DNA from: Thiemannella venezuelensis
GTDB lineage: Bacteria > Actinomycetota > Actinomycetes > Streptosporangiales > Streptosporangiaceae
Length of the DNA stretch: 64,000 nucleotides
NCBI RefSeq assembly: GCF_014203605.1
Contig: NZ_JACHJJ010000031.1
Coordinates: forward strand, 1-64,000
Reading direction: 5' to 3'
A program made the position numbers and the translations under genes. The notes under the pieces are model-generated. The model was not told where the DNA came from. It ran no database searches and saw nothing but the letters and a program-made list of their open reading frames with translations. Shown in pieces: positions 44,388 to 52,287 of this stretch. Numbering within the stretch: position 1 is the first letter of the stretch; each line of letters opens with the position of its first letter.

Positions 44388-44461
44388 CGGATCCCGCGGG
44401 GGACTCCTCGCCGCCCGCTCCGCCGTACCGCGGCCGGGGCGGGCGCGCGACGCGGTATGAG

Positions 44462-44490
44462 GGCCGCCCACGGCACGACCGTGGGCGGCC
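44462..44490 (+). terminator. Terminator after chemoreceptor gene
   Basis: A 10-bp perfect stem (44462-44471 with 44481-44490) around a 9-nt loop, followed by a T-containing stretch. It lies 75 nt after the stop codon. Confidence 0.75.
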
Positions 44491-44620
44491 TGATCCATTT
44501 ATCAGGTAAAACGCGCATTTTTATCAACTAAATGTGTTGTATCCAGAACACACCGTGATAATTGGTAATAAAAACCGTGATCAGTTGGGTGTAAAGCCTT
44601 CCGGGTGTAACACTGCTTCC
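44491..44620 (+). promoter_or_regulatory. Unusually AT-rich promoter region
   Basis: 130 nt of about 60% AT in a 72% GC genome, running to the ATG at 44621. It contains several TAAA/ATTT tracts and a repeated GGGTGTAA (44588 and 44604 areas). No CTCA-N16-NCCGAT site is present. It probably holds the promoter of the downstream hypothetical gene and binding sites for an AT-preferring protein. Confidence 0.5.
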
Positions 44621-45490
44621 ATGTATTCCCTGGTCAGCGCCCCAGTCCTCGGTTTCGACCTGACGCGGCTGGACGGTGGAGCGGCAACAGCCTCCGTCCT
44701 TTCCCGCGCCCTCCGCCTCGAGCCCGGCGACCTCGTGGCGCTGGCCCGCAGGCTCCCCGAGGACGAGGTCCGCGCCCAGCTCTGGCAGGACATCCACGCC
44801 GCGACCGTCCTGCGCCCGACCGTCCGCGGACTGTCCCAGCAGGACCCCGACGGCGCGCTCGCCCTGCTGGAGCGCGCGCCCATCGGCACCCCCGACGCGC
44901 TGCTGCACTGCATCCGGCACGACGTGCTCGGCTGGACCTGGCAGGAGGAGGACGGCGTCCGCCGCCAGGACGACGTGGCGGCCCGCGCGACGGCGGTCGT
45001 CTGCGACGCGGTGATGGCCACCTACCTGCGCGAGCTCCTCCCGGCCGACAGCCGGCGCCGACTGGCCGTCGGCTGGCTCGCGGGCATCCGCGACCTGGCG
45101 GACCGCCCGGTCGACACCGGCCCCCAGCACGAGGCGGTCATGGGACTGTGCCGCCGGATCGAGACGCTGGGCGCCTCCGGCGTGGAGCGCCTGTCCGTCC
45201 TCGCCGACCAGGCCCGCCTCGAGACCAACGCGTGGTCGCAGGCGGTGCACGGGGCCTCGTGGGCGGTGCACACGTCCGACCGCGTCCGCGCCGCGGCGGC
45301 CGCCCAGTTCGAGCTCGTCCAGGCCGTCGACGCCGCGGGCATCCCGGTGGCCGAGCGCGCCGGCGGCGTCTGGAACCTGCTCAGCGGCGCCGTGCACGCC
45401 CTCACCGTCGCCGACCTGCTGGAGGCGGCCCTGCTGGAGCGGCTGCTCGACCCCTGCCTGTCCGTGCTCGGCCTGCCCGTCTCCTACTGA
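44621..45490 (+). CDS. Hypothetical protein, 289 aa
   Basis: ATG 44621 has no visible ribosome site. The protein is soluble and almost wholly helical, with no signal peptide and motifs such as GLSQQDPDGALALLERAPIG and GWLAGIRDLADRPVDTGPQ. I do not recognise the family. It stands between motility units but has no flagellar-type promoter; its upstream region is strikingly AT-rich. A hairpin terminator follows. Confidence 0.65.
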   Translation: MYSLVSAPVLGFDLTRLDGGAATASVLSRALRLEPGDLVALARRLPEDEVRAQLWQDIHAATVLRPTVRGLSQQDPDGALALLERAPIGTPDALLHCIRHDVLGWTWQEEDGVRRQDDVAARATAVVCDAVMATYLRELLPADSRRRLAVGWLAGIRDLADRPVDTGPQHEAVMGLCRRIETLGASGVERLSVLADQARLETNAWSQAVHGASWAVHTSDRVRAAAAAQFELVQAVDAAGIPVAERAGGVWNLLSGAVHALTVADLLEAALLERLLDPCLSVLGLPVSY

Positions 45491-45504
45491 CCCGCCGGTC
45501 TCCC

Positions 45505-45526
45505 GCCCCTGCCGTGCGGCAGGGGC
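45505..45526 (+). terminator. Terminator after the 289-aa hypothetical gene
   Basis: A 9-bp perfect stem (45505-45513 with 45518-45526) and 4-nt loop, 14 nt after the stop. Confidence 0.7.
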
Positions 45527-45584
45527 CCCGCGTGCCGTACGGGGTGCGGGCGGAGAGCGGTCGCAGTGTTTTTTCGGTTTTTCC

Positions 45585-45610
45585 CTCAAGCGGGCCCGCC
45601 ACCCGCCGAT
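45585..45610 (+). promoter_or_regulatory. Flagellar-sigma-type promoter of the Lys/Ala-repeat protein
   Basis: CTCA at 45585, 16 nt, GCCGAT at 45605. The GTG start is at 45652. Confidence 0.7.
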
Positions 45611-45651
45611 GGGCGGCATGTAGTCGCTGCCGGTAACCGAAAGAGGACGTT

Positions 45652-46206
45652 GTGTCGAATATCCGGAAGAGCTGGACCGCGCTGCTGCTGGCCGCCGCCG
45701 TGACCGCGAGCGTACCGATGGCCGCGGGCACCGCCAGCGCGGCTCCGAAGAGCAAGGCGGCGAAGGTCAAGGCGGCGAAGGTCAAGGCGGCCGCCGCCGC
45801 GAAGGCGAAGGCCGCCGCCGCCGCGAAGGCCAAAGCCGCCGCCGCCGCGAAGGCGAAGGCCGTGCAGCCCTTCGCCGCGGTCGGCACGGTCACCGTGGTG
45901 AACGCCACAGCCCGCACCGTCACCCTGCACGTGACCAGCGGCCCCAAGACGGCGCGCGGGGAGCTCGTGATCACCGTGACCACCGCCACCAAGGTCGTCA
46001 AGGACGACGTCAAGGGCGGCTTCGACCTCCTGGCCGTCGACGACGTGGTCACCGCGAACGGCACCAAGAGCGCGACCGGCTACACGGCCAAGCACGTCAA
46101 CGCCCACGACCCCGAGCCCGAGCCCGAGGAGCCCGCCGAGCCCGAGGAGCCGGCCGAGCCCACCGAGCCCACCGACCCGGCTGAGCCCACCGACCCCGCG
46201 GTCTGA
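45652..46206 (+). CDS. Secreted Lys/Ala-repeat protein with acidic Pro-rich tail
   Basis: 184 aa from GTG 45652 (AGAGGA upstream). A Sec signal peptide is predicted to be cut after ASA near residue 31. The mature protein has three parts: a basic KAAAAAKA-type repeat (about 33-70), a beta-rich middle domain (VGTVTVVNATARTVTLHVTSG, DUF5666-like in pattern) and an acidic tail of EPxEP/EPTDPA repeats. No LPxTG or lipobox. The flagellar-type promoter suggests a role in motile spores, for example binding a surface polymer; this is inference. Confidence 0.75.
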   Translation: MSNIRKSWTALLLAAAVTASVPMAAGTASAAPKSKAAKVKAAKVKAAAAAKAKAAAAAKAKAAAAAKAKAVQPFAAVGTVTVVNATARTVTLHVTSGPKTARGELVITVTTATKVVKDDVKGGFDLLAVDDVVTANGTKSATGYTAKHVNAHDPEPEPEEPAEPEEPAEPTEPTDPAEPTDPAV

Positions 46207-46293
46207 CCCCGTCCCGCAGGGCAACGGTGACCGTCCGGTGGGAGTCGCACATCCAGAGCGCGGCGACGCGGTGCGCCTCCCACCGGGCGGACT

Positions 46294-47388
46294 TCACTCT
46301 CCCGGCCGTCCGCCCAGGTAGCAGAAATCCGGGTGCGGATGCATCAGGAAGTCGTGGTGGGAGATGTTCCAGGCGTAGGCGCCGGCCATCGCGAACTCCA
46401 CCACGTCCCCGGGTTCCAGCGCGATCGGCACCCTTCTGGCCAGCAGGTCCTTCGGCGTGCAGAGCTGCCCGGCGATCGTGACCGGCTCCCCCGCCGCGCC
46501 CGGCACGACCGGCTGGTCGTGGCCCTTGGTCGCCGGGGTCCTGATGTGGTGGGTGCCGCCGGCGACGATCGCGAACAGCTCGCCGTGCACGCGCTTGACG
46601 TCGATCACCCGGGTCGCGTACCGCCCGCAGTACACCGTCAGGGACCGGCCCGGCTCGACCCGGAGCGTCTCCCCCTCGCGGCGCAGCTTCGCCAGGCCCT
46701 CGCCGTACGCCACCCAGTCGAACCGCTCGTCCGGGTCGGTGTAGGAGACGGCCATGCCCCCGCCGAGGTTGATCTCGGAGGCCCCGATCCCCCGCGCGTA
46801 GCCCAGTACGGCCTCCGCCAGCTCCAGGAGCTGCTGCGCCCGCAGCCCGCTGGCCAGGTGGGCGTGCACGCCGCGCAGCCGTATCCGGTCCTGTCCTTCC
46901 AGCAGGGCCAGGCACCCGGCGACCCCGTCCGGGTCCATGCCGAACGGCGTCGCCCCGCCCCCCATCGCCAGCGAGGCGCCCTCGACCGGGATCTCCAGGT
47001 TCACCCGGAGCAGGACGTCGGCCCGCCGGCCGGAGGCCAGCAGCCGCGCCAGCTCGCCGGGGCTCTCCACGTGCAGCCGGTGCACCGCCGAGGCCAGCTC
47101 CGCGTCGGTCTTGCCCGGCCCGCCCAGCGCGACCGGCACCTCCGGGAACAGCCCTTGTACGTGCGCCAGCTCCCCGCCCGAGGCCACCTCGAACCCGTCC
47201 ACGTGCCGGGCCAGGACCCGCAGCAGCTCAGGGTCGGGGTTGGCCTTGACCGCGTAGTACAGCTCGACGCCGCCCAGCGCCCGCCGCACGGCCGACACGT
47301 GCGCCTCCAGCCCGGCCAGGTCGTAGACGAACGCGGGCAGCCTCCCCGCCGCCGCGAGCTCGTGCGCCCGCTCGGTCATGGCATCCAT
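46294..47388 (-). CDS. Fold type III PLP-dependent decarboxylase (LysA/ornithine-decarboxylase-like)
   Basis: 364 aa from ATG 47388. Alanine racemase-type barrel with the PLP lysine in YYAVKANPDP, EVASGGELAHV, GGGMAV and a C-terminal beta domain with GQLCTPKDLLA, EPGDVVEFAMAGAYAWNISHHDFL. The short N-terminus and CTPKD motif resemble decarboxylases of siderophore or secondary pathways (SbnH-like) more than housekeeping LysA. No siderophore genes are adjacent, so the substrate (ornithine, lysine, DAP or a citryl-amine) is open. Confidence 0.85.
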   Translation of the reverse strand: MDAMTERAHELAAAGRLPAFVYDLAGLEAHVSAVRRALGGVELYYAVKANPDPELLRVLARHVDGFEVASGGELAHVQGLFPEVPVALGGPGKTDAELASAVHRLHVESPGELARLLASGRRADVLLRVNLEIPVEGASLAMGGGATPFGMDPDGVAGCLALLEGQDRIRLRGVHAHLASGLRAQQLLELAEAVLGYARGIGASEINLGGGMAVSYTDPDERFDWVAYGEGLAKLRREGETLRVEPGRSLTVYCGRYATRVIDVKRVHGELFAIVAGGTHHIRTPATKGHDQPVVPGAAGEPVTIAGQLCTPKDLLARRVPIALEPGDVVEFAMAGAYAWNISHHDFLMHPHPDFCYLGGRPGE

Positions 47389-47604
47389 GGCGTCTCTCCG
47401 CTTCTCGCGAGCCCCGCACGGGGAGCGTGATCATTCTCAGCATCACACCCAACCGCACCCGTGACGACCGGAAAACCGGGAACGATCCGGCCCGGCATGG
47501 ACGAGCAGCGCGAGGTGCACCTCATCCGCCTCGAACGGCCATGATCATCACATGCCCCTTGAAGCCGTACGGCACCGCATGACGGCCGCCGGGAGAACGG
47601 CGGA

Positions 47605-48432
47605 TCAGGGGCGCAGGGCGGTCCAGGCGGCGTAGTCGTGGACGGCGATGCCGGCGTAGGCGGGGTAGGCGGCGGCGGCCTCGTCGACCTGGTCCAGGGC
47701 CGTGGCCAGGGCCTCGCGGTCCTTGCCGTGGAAGCTGCAGTGGGGGCAGTCGGGGAGGTCGAGGGTCTCGGCGCCGAGCCGTACCGGGCGGCCGGCCCGC
47801 TCACCGCGGCGGAGCATGTCGGCGGAGATGTCCATGATCGATCCGGGTCCGGTTGCGGTGTCGCGGTAGGACATGACGGTGACCGCGTCGACGCGGGCCA
47901 GGACGTCGTCGGCCAGGGTCCGGCCGCCGGACGGGACGGTCTGGTACCAGAACGGCACGTCGGCTTCGAGCGGCCGGGGGTCGGCGTCGCGCAGCTCGGC
48001 CAGGAGCGAGGTGAAGGACGCGACGGTCTTCGCCCGGTCGGTCTTCCAGGCGGGCAGGTGGTACGGCTCCACGTCGACGTGGGCGGCGCGGAACAGGCCG
48101 GTGCCCATGGCGGTGCGCTGCCAGGCCAGCGCGGCGGCGTGGTCGAAGGTCCACTCGGGGGTGCCGCCGAGGGCGGCCAGCGCGATCCCGGCGGCGTCGG
48201 CGTTCCTCTTCAGCTCGGTCAGCCGGGTGCGCTCGCCCGCGGTGGGCTCCGGCGGCACGTAGGCGAAGATCTCGCCGACCTTCTGGGCTGCGGCCCACTC
48301 CACCACGGCGGCCGGGTCGGCCTTCTGCCACAGCCACATCGCCCGCTTCACGGTGGGGGCGGCGCAGGAGGGGACGAGCGCGGCCGCCACGGCCAGTACG
48401 GCGAGCGCCCCGGCCGGAAACCGTCGGCCCAT
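47605..48432 (-). CDS. Secreted putative TIM-barrel hydrolase-like lipoprotein
   Basis: 275 aa from ATG 48432, with GGAGGTGGAGC upstream. Signal peptide ending VPSCAAP, a possible lipoprotein site. The mature protein has an alternating beta/alpha pattern with MWLWQKADPAAVVEWAAAQKV, AHVDVEPYHLPAW and VTVMSYRDTATGPGSIMDI. Acidic residues at strand ends (DVEP, MSYRD) recall glycoside-hydrolase barrels, but I cannot assign a family. It is monocistronic; a TnpB-type end lies just upstream. Confidence 0.6.
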   Translation of the reverse strand: MGRRFPAGALAVLAVAAALVPSCAAPTVKRAMWLWQKADPAAVVEWAAAQKVGEIFAYVPPEPTAGERTRLTELKRNADAAGIALAALGGTPEWTFDHAAALAWQRTAMGTGLFRAAHVDVEPYHLPAWKTDRAKTVASFTSLLAELRDADPRPLEADVPFWYQTVPSGGRTLADDVLARVDAVTVMSYRDTATGPGSIMDISADMLRRGERAGRPVRLGAETLDLPDCPHCSFHGKDREALATALDQVDEAAAAYPAYAGIAVHDYAAWTALRP

Positions 48433-48460
48433 GCTCCACCTCCCCGTGCCGGCTGCCGTC

Positions 48461-48500
48461 CTTGACGTCCTCCCCGGTGGGAACGCCGGGGATTCCTGCC
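48461..48500 (-). mobile_element. Solo TnpB-type element end
   Basis: A hairpin with arms TCCCCGG (48471-48477) and CCGGGGA (48486-48492) in a TTGACGTCC...GATTCCTGC context. This is the usual right end of actinomycete IS200/IS605 TnpB elements. No tnpB is present beside it. Confidence 0.55.
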
Positions 48501-48553
48501 GCGCGGCACGGGCCGCGTTCCGGTGGGCTCCCGCTTCGCCGGGCGGGCGGTGC

Positions 48554-48605
48554 GGCCACCGGAAGCGGCCACCGGAAGCGGCCACCGGAAGCGGCCACCG
48601 GAAGC
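48554..48605. repeat. Tandem repeat, 4 x 13 bp
   Basis: Four perfect copies of GGCCACCGGAAGC between the lipoprotein and peptidase genes. Noncoding; origin probably replication slippage. Confidence 0.9.
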
Positions 48606-48664
48606 GGGGCCCGTGCGGGAAGAGCCGGCGGCGCGCGGCCGCCGTGCCGGACGGGACGCGCGGA

Positions 48665-49378
48665 CTACTTCTCGACGGAGATGTGCACGTGGTCGAAGTG
48701 GTTGGCGGTCACGCTGCCGCGGTTCTCCATCAGGCGCCATCCCTCGCCCGCGCGGGCGGGGCTCCAGATGTGCTGGGCGAAGATGATGTACTTGATGCCG
48801 AGCTTCTCGGCGTTCTCCTTGACGTAGTTGGCGACCTCCCAGCCCTCCTTGAGCTTGGCGGAGGAGGGCATCTTGCCGCCAGAGTTGATCATGAAGTCCG
48901 CGGCCTTGCCGTGGGGGTGGTCGCTGCCCGGCATGCCGCCGTCGGCACGCCAGGCGCCGATGGTGGGGAACGGGCCGAACGTCGCGTCGACGACGTCGAT
49001 CACCTTCTGCATGGTGGAGGTGATGCGGCTCCCGCCGCCCAGGAGTTTGGACGGTTCGTGGGCCTTCTCCGCGCCGGTGCCTCCCGAGGTTGCCGTGGTG
49101 CCCGAGGTTGCCGTGGTGCCCGAGGTTGCCGTGGTGCCCGAGGTTGCCGTGGTGCCCGAGGCGGCGGTGGAGGGGCCGGTGGCCGCCGTACCCGTCGTGC
49201 CCGCCGTGGGAGTGGACGGCGAGGTCGAGGTCGCTGCGGTCGTGCCGGCCTGCTGCCGTGCGGCGGTGAGCTGGGCCGCGAACTGCCGGCCGGAGGCGCC
49301 GGAACTCGCCGAGAGCTGGCCGAACTGGCTCTGCAGTTCGGCCACCCGGCCGTGGATGGCGGTGATGCCGTCGGTCAC
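48665..49378 (-). CDS. Peptidoglycan D,D-peptidase-like protein with flagellar-type promoter
   Basis: 237 aa from GTG 49378. There is no Sec signal peptide. The N-terminus ITAIHGRVAELQSQFGQL resembles that of the NlpC/P60 protein in the flagellar operon. A Ser/Thr/Gly-rich linker with four GTTATS repeats leads to a C-terminal domain with SDHPHGKAADFMI and NHFDHVHISVEK, the zinc-ligand pattern of M15/ARB_07466-type peptidases. It could open the cell wall for the flagellum. A divergent CTCA-N17-GCCGAT promoter lies upstream, beside the flgB promoter. Confidence 0.78.
   Translation of the reverse strand: MTDGITAIHGRVAELQSQFGQLSASSGASGRQFAAQLTAARQQAGTTAATSTSPSTPTAGTTGTAATGPSTAASGTTATSGTTATSGTTATSGTTATSGGTGAEKAHEPSKLLGGGSRITSTMQKVIDVVDATFGPFPTIGAWRADGGMPGSDHPHGKAADFMINSGGKMPSSAKLKEGWEVANYVKENAEKLGIKYIIFAQHIWSPARAGEGWRLMENRGSVTANHFDHVHISVEK
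49084..49155. repeat. Tandem repeat, 4 x 18 bp, coding
   Basis: Four perfect copies of CCGAGGTTGCCGTGGTGC inside the peptidase gene, each encoding the hexapeptide GTTATS on the minus strand. A slippage-prone linker that could vary in length. Confidence 0.9.
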
Positions 49379-49416
49379 TCGGGCTCCCCTCGCTGGGCAT
49401 GGTGGGCGTCTGCAGC

Positions 49417-49443
49417 ATCGGCAGGGCTCCGCCGTCACCTGAG
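49417..49443 (-). promoter_or_regulatory. Flagellar-sigma-type promoter of the peptidase gene
   Basis: Minus strand: CTCA (49443-49440), 17 nt, GCCGAT (49422-49417). It is back to back with the flgB promoter at 49482, and the gene starts at 49378. Confidence 0.6.
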
Positions 49444-49481
49444 GACTTGCGGGACAGCCGGCAGCGAAAAAAGGAAAAGTC

Positions 49482-49507
49482 CTCAGGACGGCTCCGGTCC
49501 GTCCGAT
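49482..49507 (+). promoter_or_regulatory. Flagellar-sigma-type promoter of the flgB operon
   Basis: CTCA at 49482, 16 nt, TCCGAT at 49502. The flgB start is at 49587. It is the only obvious promoter upstream of the twelve-gene flagellar run. Confidence 0.7.
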
Positions 49508-49586
49508 GGGGGGACCTGAGCAGGGAGTGCTCGCCCCGTTACGCCATGGATCGGCGGTCGTAGAGAAGAGCGAACGGAGTCTGTTC

Positions 49587-49937
49587 GTGCTCGAGGACGT
49601 CACCTCCAGCGTGGTACGCGCCGCGCTGAAGGGCCTGGCCCAGCGCCAGCGTGTCATCGCCGACAACATCGCCAATATCGAGACTCCCGGCTTTCTCGCC
49701 GGCCGCGTCCAGTTCGAGGAAGCCCTGCGGACCGCCGTCAAGAGCGGATCCGCCCCCGGCCAGGTGGAGCCGGAGACCGCCCGCTCCCTGGAGCCCACCC
49801 GGGAGAACGGCAACAACGTCAACCTCGACCACGAGACCTTGTCGCACATGGACACCGTGCTGCGCTACCAGACGATGCTGAAGGCCCTCGACGCCAAGCA
49901 CAACCTGCTCCGCACCGTCGCCAGGGGAGGCATGTGA
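49587..49937 (+). CDS. flgB: Flagellar basal-body rod protein FlgB
   Basis: 116 aa from GTG 49587 (GGAG 7 nt upstream); the upstream frame is not supported. Rod motif RVIADNIANIETPGFLAGRVQFEEAL, then NNVNLDHETLSHMDTVLRYQTMLKAL, as in FlgB. It is a proximal rod subunit exported by the flagellar type III system. First gene of the flagellar operon; 1 nt before flgC. Confidence 0.95.
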   Translation: MLEDVTSSVVRAALKGLAQRQRVIADNIANIETPGFLAGRVQFEEALRTAVKSGSAPGQVEPETARSLEPTRENGNNVNLDHETLSHMDTVLRYQTMLKALDAKHNLLRTVARGGM

Positions 49938-49938
49938 C

Positions 49939-50349
49939 ATGAGTGGCGGACCTTTCAGGGCGATCGGCATCGCCGGCACGGGCGTGACCGTCTACCGCAA
50001 GTGGCTGGACGCCGTGTCGGACAACATCGCCAACATCAACAACGTCAGTTCCACCACCGGCGAGGCGTTCCGCGAGCGCTTCGTGGTCGCCCAGGCGGTC
50101 GACTACGGGTCGGGCACCGGCGGCGTCCAGGTCGGCGGGATCCAGCTGGGCAGCGCCGAGGGCCGTCTGGTCCACGAGCCCGACAACCCCCTGGCCGACG
50201 AGAACGGCTACGTGCGCTACCCCGACATCGACCTGGGCGCGCAGATGGGGCAGCTGATGATGGCGCAGCGCTCCTACCAGGCGAACCTCTCCGTCGTCGA
50301 CCGCGCCTATGACGCCTACCAGGCCGCACTCCAGCTCGGGAGGAACTGA
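49939..50349 (+). CDS. flgC: Flagellar basal-body rod protein FlgC
   Basis: 136 aa from ATG 49939. N-terminal GIAGTGVTVYRKWLDAVSDNIANINN and C-terminal MAQRSYQANLSVVDRAYDAYQAALQLGR are the paired helices of FlgC. Proximal rod subunit. The stop overlaps the fliE start. Confidence 0.96.
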   Translation: MSGGPFRAIGIAGTGVTVYRKWLDAVSDNIANINNVSSTTGEAFRERFVVAQAVDYGSGTGGVQVGGIQLGSAEGRLVHEPDNPLADENGYVRYPDIDLGAQMGQLMMAQRSYQANLSVVDRAYDAYQAALQLGRN

Positions 50350-50669
50350 TGAGCATCGACCCGATCGGTCCGATCGCCGGACCGCTGCGCATCGCCGCCC
50401 CCACCGCCCCGACCGGCCCCACCGGTGTCGAGGCGGGCCGGAACGCCGCCGAGGTCTTCGGCGGGCTGGTCACCAAGAACATCGAGAACCTGCAGGCCAC
50501 CCAGGCCAAGGCCGACGACCTGGCCGTCAAGGCGGCCACCGGCGACCTGCAGGACGCCCACGACTACATGGCCGCCAGCATGGAGGCCGCGCTCGCCACC
50601 CAGCTCACCGTCGCCATCCGTGACAAGGCCGTCGCCGCCTTCACCGAGATCATGAGGATGCAGGCCTGA
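50349..50669 (+). CDS. fliE: Flagellar hook-basal body protein FliE
   Basis: 106 aa. The N-terminal third is Pro/Gly/Ala-rich; the conserved part is C-terminal (HDYMAASMEAALATQLTVAIRDKAVAAFTEIMRM). FliE links the MS ring to the rod. Its start and stop overlap flgC and fliF by one nucleotide each, typical of coupled translation. Confidence 0.93.
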   Translation: MSIDPIGPIAGPLRIAAPTAPTGPTGVEAGRNAAEVFGGLVTKNIENLQATQAKADDLAVKAATGDLQDAHDYMAASMEAALATQLTVAIRDKAVAAFTEIMRMQA

Positions 50670-52285
50670 TGCAGGAACGCGCGCTCGCCGCCCTCCGCAA
50701 GGCCCGCTCCACGTTCGGGTCGTTCTCCACCGGTCAGAAGGCCGTCACCATCTCCATGGTCCTGGCCCTCGCGGTCGGCGGATTCTTCTTCTCCCAGTGG
50801 GCCTCCCAGCCCTCCTACGCCACCCTCTACTCCAATCTCTCCGGCGCCGACGGCAACGCCATCGTCGAGAAGCTCACCGCCGACGGCGTGCCGTACCAGC
50901 TGACCGACGGCGGCAGCACCATCCAGGTCCCGCAGGCGCAGGTCTACGACCTGCGCCTGAAGATGAGCGGTGAGGGCCTGCCGAGCCAGGCCGACGGCGG
51001 CGGCTACTCCCTGCTGGACAAGCAGGGCATCACCACCTCCGACTTCATGCAGCACGTCGGCTACCAGCGCGCCCTGGAGGGCGAGCTGGCCAAGACCATC
51101 AAGTCGATCGAGGGCGTCACCTCCGCCAGCGTGCACCTCGCGATCCCGCAGAAGGACGTCTTCACCGACGACGCCGCCAAGCCGACCGCGTCGGTCCTGG
51201 TGAGCACCCAGGCCGACAAGCCGATGACGCACAGCCAGGTCAAGGCCGTGGTCAACCTGGTCGGCTCCAGCATCGAGGGCATGAACCCGGCCGACGTGAC
51301 CCTGGCCGACTCCACCGGCAAGGTGCTGTCGGCCGGCGGCGAGCAGGCGCTCGGCGCCTCCGGTGACGAGCGCGAGCAGCAGACGCAGGCGTTCGAGCAG
51401 CGGATGAGCGGCTCGATCCAGCAGATGCTGACCCAGGTCCTCGGCCCGGGCAAGGCCGTCGTGAAGGTCACCGCCGACCTCGACTACGACCAGACCGAGA
51501 CCAAGAGCCAGCGCTACGTCAACGACCCCAACCTGCCGCCGCTGTCGTCGACGACCAAGGAGGAGTCCTACAGCGGTGGGGGCACGCCGACCGGCGGTGT
51601 CCTGGGCCCGGACAACATCCAGGTGCCGTCCACCCAGGCGGGCAACGACTACAAGTCGACCACCGAGACCCGCGACAACGCGGTCGGCCTGGTCACCGAG
51701 ACCCGCAAGACCGCTCCGGGCAAGGTCCGCAAGCTCGACGTCGCCGTGATGGTCGACGGCCAGGCCGCCGTGGGGATGGACGTCGCGGAGATCCAGCGCA
51801 TCGTCACCTCCGCCGCGGGCGTGGACGCCCAGCGCGGCGACACCATCGCCGTCGCAGCGCTGCCGTTCGACAACAGCGCATCCGAGAAGGCCGCAGCCGA
51901 GCTCGCCGCCACGCAGCAGGCCGAGCAGGACGCGCGCACGATGGAACTGGTCAAGATCGGTGGCGCCGCCGCGATCATCGCCCTGCTGTTCGCGGTCGGG
52001 CTGCTGCGCGGCCGCCGCAAGCGCCGCTCGGCGCTGTCGAAGAAGGAGCAGGCGAAGCTGGCGGAGCTCCAGGCCGAACTGGAGCGCGTCAAGGTCGAGG
52101 CCGCCAAGGCCGCGATCGAGGCCGCCGAGCGCGAGGCGCTTCCGGCCGGCACGGGCGAGCAGCCCGCCGAGCCCGACGCGGACAAGCGCGAGGAACTGCG
52201 CGAGGAGATCTCCGGAATGGTCTCCCGCCAGCCCGAGGAAGTCGCCCAGGTGCTGCGCAGCTGGCTCGCTGACAGGAGGAGCTGA
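50669..52285 (+). CDS. fliF: Flagellar MS-ring protein FliF
   Basis: 538 aa from ATG 50669. Membrane helix near 24-42, the YscJ/FliF ring-building domain (YATLYSNLSGADGNAIVEKL; VHLAIPQKDVF), the FliF-C region with VLGPGKAVVKVTADLDYD and a second membrane helix near 430-448. A charged coiled tail ends in EVAQVLRSWLADRRS, the FliG-binding motif. It forms the membrane ring that houses the export gate and carries the C ring. Confidence 0.97.
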   Translation: MQERALAALRKARSTFGSFSTGQKAVTISMVLALAVGGFFFSQWASQPSYATLYSNLSGADGNAIVEKLTADGVPYQLTDGGSTIQVPQAQVYDLRLKMSGEGLPSQADGGGYSLLDKQGITTSDFMQHVGYQRALEGELAKTIKSIEGVTSASVHLAIPQKDVFTDDAAKPTASVLVSTQADKPMTHSQVKAVVNLVGSSIEGMNPADVTLADSTGKVLSAGGEQALGASGDEREQQTQAFEQRMSGSIQQMLTQVLGPGKAVVKVTADLDYDQTETKSQRYVNDPNLPPLSSTTKEESYSGGGTPTGGVLGPDNIQVPSTQAGNDYKSTTETRDNAVGLVTETRKTAPGKVRKLDVAVMVDGQAAVGMDVAEIQRIVTSAAGVDAQRGDTIAVAALPFDNSASEKAAAELAATQQAEQDARTMELVKIGGAAAIIALLFAVGLLRGRRKRRSALSKKEQAKLAELQAELERVKVEAAKAAIEAAEREALPAGTGEQPAEPDADKREELREEISGMVSRQPEEVAQVLRSWLADRRS

Positions 52286-52287
52286 CC

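Noticed and set aside
48554-49155. Tandem repeats as a CRISPR array
   Set aside because: Units of 13 and 18 bp are contiguous with no spacers, and there are no cas genes. One array is coding.
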